A stretch of DNA of 64,000 nucleotides. It comes from Inquilinus sp052113205 (GTDB taxonomy: Bacteria > Pseudomonadota > Alphaproteobacteria > DSM-16000 > Inquilinaceae). The stretch lies in contig NZ_JBFRCU010000016.1 of assembly GCF_052113205.1 (NCBI RefSeq), positions 31,695-95,694 on the forward strand. Direction: 5' to 3'. This document shows positions 60,508 through 64,000 of this stretch, one piece after another. The position numbers and the translations under genes are program-made. Each line of letters starts with the position of its first letter. The stretch's first letter is position 1. The notes beneath the pieces were generated by a model. It ran no database searches, was not told where the DNA came from, and was given only the letters and a program-made list of their open reading frames with translations.

Positions 60508-61482
60508 ATGAAAGCGGTGGTGTTCGACCGGATCGGCCTGCCGGCCGAGGTGCTGTATGTGGCCGATGTGCCGGTGCCGGAGATCGGGCCGGGCGAGGCG
60601 CTGGTGCGGATGGTGGCGGCCTCGATCAACCCGGGCGACTTCCTGTTCGTCCAGAACCTGTATCCCGAGCCGAAGAAGCCGAAGTTCCCGCAGCAGATCG
60701 CCGGCAATCACGGTGCCGGGGTGATCGAACGGGCAGGGCCGGGCGTGGCGCTGCCGCCGGGCACGCTGGTGGCCTTCAGCCATGAGCGGACCTGGGCGGA
60801 ATACGCCGCCGTGCCGGCCGAATACCTGATCCCGCTGCCGCCCGACATGCCGGCCGAGAAGGCCGGGCAGCTGATGAACCCGATCACCGCCTGGGACCTG
60901 GTGGCGGACTCGGGGGTCGCAGCCGGGCAGTGGCTGGCCGTGACGGCCGGGTATTCCACGATTTCGTCCCTGGTGCTGCAATTCGCCCGGCGGCGCGGCA
61001 TCCGCACGGTCGCGATCGTCCGCCGCGCGCATCCGGAGCCCGACCTGCGCACGCTCGGCGCCGAAGCGGTGATCGACCTGTCCCGCCAGGACCTGCGGGC
61101 CGAGGTGGCGGCGGTCACCGGCGGGGCCGGGCTGCATGGCGTGGTCGACAATGTCGGCGGCCCGGCGACCGGGACGCTCATCCGCAGCCTGGCCTTCGGC
61201 GGCCGGGTGGTGATCAACGGCGGCATGAGCGAGGAGAGCTTCACGCTGCACAATTTCGACTTGCTGCTGAACGGCGTCACGATCCGGCCCAGCATCTACC
61301 GCTACTTCTTCGACCCGCCGGCGCCGGAGGATGCGGCGATGCTGGGCGAGATGATCGAGGTGTTCGCCCGGCCGGAGATAAGGGTGCCGCTCGGCGGCGT
61401 CCATCCGCTGGAAGACGCGGAACGGGCCATCGCCGAAAGCTGGGCCCGCCCGCGCGACGGCAAGCGAATCTTCCGGATGTGA
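60508..61482 (+). CDS. Zinc-free MDR oxidoreductase (quinone reductase/enoyl reductase type)
   Basis: A 324-residue medium-chain dehydrogenase. MKAVVFDRIGLPAEVLYVAD starts it; INPGDFLFVQNLYPEPKKPK resembles mitochondrial enoyl-thioester reductase (MECR/ETR) proteins; the cofactor site is around AVTAGYSTISSLVLQFARRR. It lacks the zinc-ligand cysteines of alcohol dehydrogenases. It probably reduces quinones or enoyl thioesters with NADPH. The ATG at 60508 follows CGGAGG; an ATG at 60493 would overlap the hydrolase stop. Confidence 0.87.
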   Translation: MKAVVFDRIGLPAEVLYVADVPVPEIGPGEALVRMVAASINPGDFLFVQNLYPEPKKPKFPQQIAGNHGAGVIERAGPGVALPPGTLVAFSHERTWAEYAAVPAEYLIPLPPDMPAEKAGQLMNPITAWDLVADSGVAAGQWLAVTAGYSTISSLVLQFARRRGIRTVAIVRRAHPEPDLRTLGAEAVIDLSRQDLRAEVAAVTGGAGLHGVVDNVGGPATGTLIRSLAFGGRVVINGGMSEESFTLHNFDLLLNGVTIRPSIYRYFFDPPAPEDAAMLGEMIEVFARPEIRVPLGGVHPLEDAERAIAESWARPRDGKRIFRM

Positions 61483-61525
61483 CGGTCGGCAACGCTTGAT
61501 AACAACACGTCCGACTCAGCTTCAT

Positions 61526-61610
61526 CGTCATCGCGAGGAGCGAAGCGACGTGGCGATCCAGCGGCACCGGTCCTGGATTGCTTCGTCGGCTTCGCCTCCT
61601 CGCAATGACG
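61526..61610. repeat. Palindromic repeat family C, copy 3
   Basis: CGTCATCGCGAGGAGCGAAG to GCCTCCTCGCAATGACG, with GGCGATCCAG as a diverged inner half opposite CTGGATTGCTTC. It lies between the MDR gene and the monooxygenase-like gene. Confidence 0.88.
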
Positions 61611-61720
61611 GTTCTTTAGGCCTTTGTTGCGAGAGAGGAAGCCGATCCATGACCTCCGAGGTTATCGACCGCAGGACGGCGGCGCCCGCATCCTGCCGGC
61701 CGCTGCCACAGGAGGCCCCG

Positions 61721-62077
61721 ATGCTGCAGTCCACCACCGCCCGGCCCGGCGACACCACCGTCGCCTTCACCGTCACCCTACATGTCAAGCCGGGCCGCGA
61801 GGCCGAGTTCCTGGACCTGCTGACGCCGGTGCTGGACGCGATGCGGCGCGAGCCGAGCTTCATCAACGCAGTGCTGCACCGCTCGCCGGACGATCCGACG
61901 CTGTTCATGATCTACGAGACCTGGGCCGACCTGGAGGAACTGGTGCAGGTGCAGATCCCGCGCGGCTACCGCCAGGCCTATATCGCGGCGCTGCCGGACG
62001 TGCTGCGGCAGGAGCGCGGCGTCACCATCTGGCAGCCGATGCGCGGCGACTTCGCGACGGCCGCGGCGGCCGCGTGA
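61721..62077 (+). CDS. Antibiotic biosynthesis monooxygenase-fold protein (YgiN-like)
   Basis: A 118-residue ferredoxin-like fold: VAFTVTLHVKPGREAEFLDL, SFINAVLHRSPDDPTLFMIY, ETWADLEELVQ. Related proteins (YgiN) act on quinols or reactive metabolites without a cofactor. The ATG at 61721 follows CAGGAGG; the longer frame runs back through a family C repeat and is not real. Confidence 0.87.
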   Translation: MLQSTTARPGDTTVAFTVTLHVKPGREAEFLDLLTPVLDAMRREPSFINAVLHRSPDDPTLFMIYETWADLEELVQVQIPRGYRQAYIAALPDVLRQERGVTIWQPMRGDFATAAAAA

Positions 62078-63256
62078 TCAGACAGCCTGTCCGGCGGACC
62101 AGCCGGAGGACCACGCCCATTGGAAATTGTAGCCGCCGAGCCAGCCGGTGACGTCCACCACCTCGCCGATGAAGTACAGGCCCGGCACCGCCTTGGCCTC
62201 CATGGTCCGCGAATCGAGGCCGGCGGTGTCGACGCCGCCCAGCGTCACCTCGGCGGTGCGGTAGCCCTCGGACCCGGCCGGGCGCACGCGCCAGCCATTC
62301 ACCGCATCCGCCACCCGGCGCAACACCTTGTCGGAGAGGTCGGCGAGGTTGCCGGCCGCCCCCTCGGCCTCGGCGATGGTCTGCGCCAGCCGCTTCGGCA
62401 GCGCCTCGGCCAGCACGGTGTGCAGGGCCCGGCGGCCATTCGCGGCGCGGGCGCCGCGCAGCCAGTCGAACACATCGGTGCCGGGCAGCATCGACACCTC
62501 GATCTCCTGCCCCTCACGCCAGTAGGAGGAGATCTGCAGCACCGACGGGCCGCTGAGGCCGCGATGGGTGAACAGCATCGCCTCGCGGAACCGGGTGCGG
62601 CCGCAGCCGATCTCGGCGTCGACGGCGATGCCGGCCAGCGGCTTCAGCCGCTCCAGCAGCGCCGGCTCGAAGGTCAGCGGCACCAGGGCCGGCCGGGTCT
62701 CGGTGACGTTCAGGCCGAAGCGCGCGGCAAGGTCGTAGCCGAAGCCGGTGGCGCCCATCTTCGGGATCGACCGGCCGCCGGTGGCGACCACCAGGGACCG
62801 GCAGCGCAGCTGTTCGGACGCCAGGTCCAGGGCGAAGCCGTCGGGATCGCGCTCGACCGACTCGACCCTGCTCGACAGGCGCAGCGTGGCGCCGGCCCGG
62901 CCCATCTCGGCCAGCAGCAGGTCGATGATCTGGCGGGACGAGCCGTCGCAGAACAGCTGGCCCAGCGTCTTCTCGTGCCAAGCGATGCCGTGGCGCTCGA
63001 CCAGGGCGATGAAGTCGCGCTGGGTATAGCGGCGCAGCGCCGAGATGCAGAAATGCGGGTTGCCGGAGATGAAGTTGGCCGGCGCCGCGTGCAGGTTGGT
63101 GAAGTTGCAGCGGCCGCCGCCGGAGATGCGGATCTTCTCGCCCGGCGCCGCGGCGTGGTCGAGCAGCAGCACCGACCGGCCGCGCCTCCCGGCCTCGGCC
63201 GCGCACATCATCCCGGCCGCCCCGGCGCCGATCACCACCACGTCGAAGGACTGCAC
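62078..63256 (-). CDS. BaiN/RdsA-type flavoprotein (HI0933 family)
   Basis: A 392-residue FAD protein. VVVIGAGAAGMMCAAEAGRR is the dinucleotide site, GEKIRISGGGRCNFTN is the family signature, and NFQWAWSSGWSAG ends the protein as in other members. Its known relative BaiN reduces bile-acid enones, but the native role in most bacteria is unknown. The start is GTG at 63256. Confidence 0.92.
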   Translation of the reverse strand: MQSFDVVVIGAGAAGMMCAAEAGRRGRSVLLLDHAAAPGEKIRISGGGRCNFTNLHAAPANFISGNPHFCISALRRYTQRDFIALVERHGIAWHEKTLGQLFCDGSSRQIIDLLLAEMGRAGATLRLSSRVESVERDPDGFALDLASEQLRCRSLVVATGGRSIPKMGATGFGYDLAARFGLNVTETRPALVPLTFEPALLERLKPLAGIAVDAEIGCGRTRFREAMLFTHRGLSGPSVLQISSYWREGQEIEVSMLPGTDVFDWLRGARAANGRRALHTVLAEALPKRLAQTIAEAEGAAGNLADLSDKVLRRVADAVNGWRVRPAGSEGYRTAEVTLGGVDTAGLDSRTMEAKAVPGLYFIGEVVDVTGWLGGYNFQWAWSSGWSAGQAV

Positions 63257-63277
63257 CCCGTCTCCGTTCGGTCCGAT

Positions 63278-63751
63278 CTAAGCGACCAGCGGCGCCACCT
63301 TGGCCTGCAGCGCCGCCTGCAGATCCTGCGGCTTGAGGCGGATCTGCAGCCCGCGCTGACCGCCATTGACGAAGATTTCGGCCTCGGCCATCGCCGATTC
63401 CTCGATCGCGGTCGGCACCGCCCGCTTCTGGCCCAGCGGGCTGATGCCGCCGACATGGTAGCCAGTGACACGCTCGGCATCGGCCGGGCGCATCATCTGC
63501 GCCGATTTCGCGCCGAAGGCCGCGGCCAGCTTCTTCATGCCGACCTCGCGGTCGGATGGCACGACGACGCAGACCGGCTTGCCGTCGGCCTCCGCCATCA
63601 GCGTCTTCAGCACGATGCGCGGCGGCACGCCCATGGCTTCGGCCGCCTGCAGACCGATTCGATCGGCGCCGGGGTCGTAGTCATAGGTCGCGACAGCGAA
63701 GCTCACGCCCGCCTGCTGCAGCACCTGGGTGGCGCGGGTGGTCTTCGACAC
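63278..63751 (-). CDS. ybaK: Cys-tRNA(Pro)/Cys-tRNA(Cys) deacylase
   Basis: A 157-residue INS-superfamily editing enzyme. PPRIVLKTLMAEADGKPVCV has the catalytic lysine region, and HVGGISPLGQKRAVPT is the YbaK-specific loop with GGxSPxG. It hydrolyses cysteine wrongly attached to tRNA-Pro. The start is GTG at 63751. It is 21 bases upstream of the BaiN-type gene on the same strand. Confidence 0.93.
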   Translation of the reverse strand: MSKTTRATQVLQQAGVSFAVATYDYDPGADRIGLQAAEAMGVPPRIVLKTLMAEADGKPVCVVVPSDREVGMKKLAAAFGAKSAQMMRPADAERVTGYHVGGISPLGQKRAVPTAIEESAMAEAEIFVNGGQRGLQIRLKPQDLQAALQAKVAPLVA

Positions 63752-63772
63752 GACGGCCCCGCGCCTCTCAGG

Positions 63773-64000
63773 TCAGCGCTTGGCGCGCGCCTTGCGGGCG
63801 GCGTAGCGGGCGTCGCGCTCGGCCTTCTGCTCGGCCAGCTGCGCCACCATCCGCTCCGCGTCCTCGCGCCGGGCGCGGGCCTCGGCCTCGGCGGCCTCGG
63901 CCTTCAGCCGGGCCTCCTCGATCGCGCGGGCCTCGGCCTCGGCCTTCAGCCGCGCCGCCTCGGCCTCCTTGGCCACCCGGCGCTCGGCCTCACGCTGCTC
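63773..64000 (-). CDS. Coiled-coil Ala/Glu/Arg protein, DUF6481-like (partial)
   Basis: The open frame runs off the window edge, leaving the last ~75 residues. They form one charged helix (KAEAEARAIEEARLKAEAAE) ending QKAERDARYAARKARAKR. That ending matches my memory of DUF6481 proteins, small alphaproteobacterial proteins of unknown role. The N-terminal identification motif is outside the window, so this is tentative. Confidence 0.65.
   Translation of the reverse strand, partial: EQREAERRVAKEAEAARLKAEAEARAIEEARLKAEAAEAEARARREDAERMVAQLAEQKAERDARYAARKARAKR

Noticed and set aside
61496..61720. Extended start of the monooxygenase-fold gene
   Set aside because: The extension translates a family C repeat; AGGAGG before 61721 fixes the start.

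Overview
This is a 64 kb window of high-GC DNA (roughly 70 percent G+C by eye). Gene content and codon use suggest an alphaproteobacterium, probably of the Rhodospirillales/Azospirillales type. That placement is an inference from overall character, including interspersed palindromes that translate to 'FPRKRES/RFRGDD', and not from a marker gene. No rRNA, tRNA, integrase, complete insertion sequence or CRISPR array was seen. Three single N bases (28737, 56836, 58820) and a run of nine G at 22252-22260 suggest draft-quality sequence.

Layout. 1-10.3 kb holds the end of polA, a 2,4-dienoyl-CoA-reductase-like SDR, a LysE exporter, a translationally coupled peptide-type ABC transporter (two permeases, two ATPases), a SHOCT protein, a Deg-type protease, and an HxlR regulator divergent from an Old Yellow Enzyme. 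10.4-14.2 kb is an accessory island, clearly AT-rich in its second half. It holds a MazE-like antitoxin with a ruined MazF/PemK toxin, a YafQ-like toxin behind a predicted winged-helix gene, a DinJ/RelB antitoxin on the opposite strand, and a two-gene cassette of a Cas2/VapD-fold-like protein with a DUF3800 protein. 14.2-39.2 kb is mostly housekeeping and metabolism: an ABC solute-binding protein, class I aldolase, DinG-family helicase with an orphan Phd antitoxin, glycogen genes glgC and glgA with a hydrolase, purC, a second UMP-kinase-like gene, a LysR/MBL/hydrolase locus, class I DAHP synthase behind an aromatic-codon leader peptide, chorismate mutase and an alkyl-adenine glycosylase.

The most striking region is 38.9-53.7 kb. 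An autoinducer-domain LuxR regulator is flanked by two lux-box-like palindromes. The downstream one (40469-40488) is nearly textbook and precedes a 13 kb same-strand gene set: MbtH, a one-module NRPS (condensation, adenylation, carrier, terminal reductase), a GT1 glycosyltransferase, an RND adaptor and pump, a RhlC-like rhamnosyltransferase and an MFS exporter. The adenylation pocket reads as a serine code. My inference is a quorum-regulated, exported, glycosylated N-acyl-serinal or N-acyl-serinol lipid, in effect a rhamnolipid-style cluster in which an NRPS replaces RhlA. A divergent glycine/valine repeat protein sits across the first lux box.

53.7-64 kb holds a DUF1127 gene behind a terminator, a phosphoesterase, an Xre/MmyB regulator, a CmlA/FloR-type exporter preceded by a nine-codon leader and a hairpin that would hide its ribosome binding site, HlyU, a GlxA-type regulator divergent from a hydrolase/dehydrogenase pair, a monooxygenase-fold protein, a BaiN-type flavoprotein, YbaK and a coiled-coil DUF6481-like gene cut by the window end. 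Four families of long palindromic repeats are scattered through intergenic gaps, several of them inside operons.
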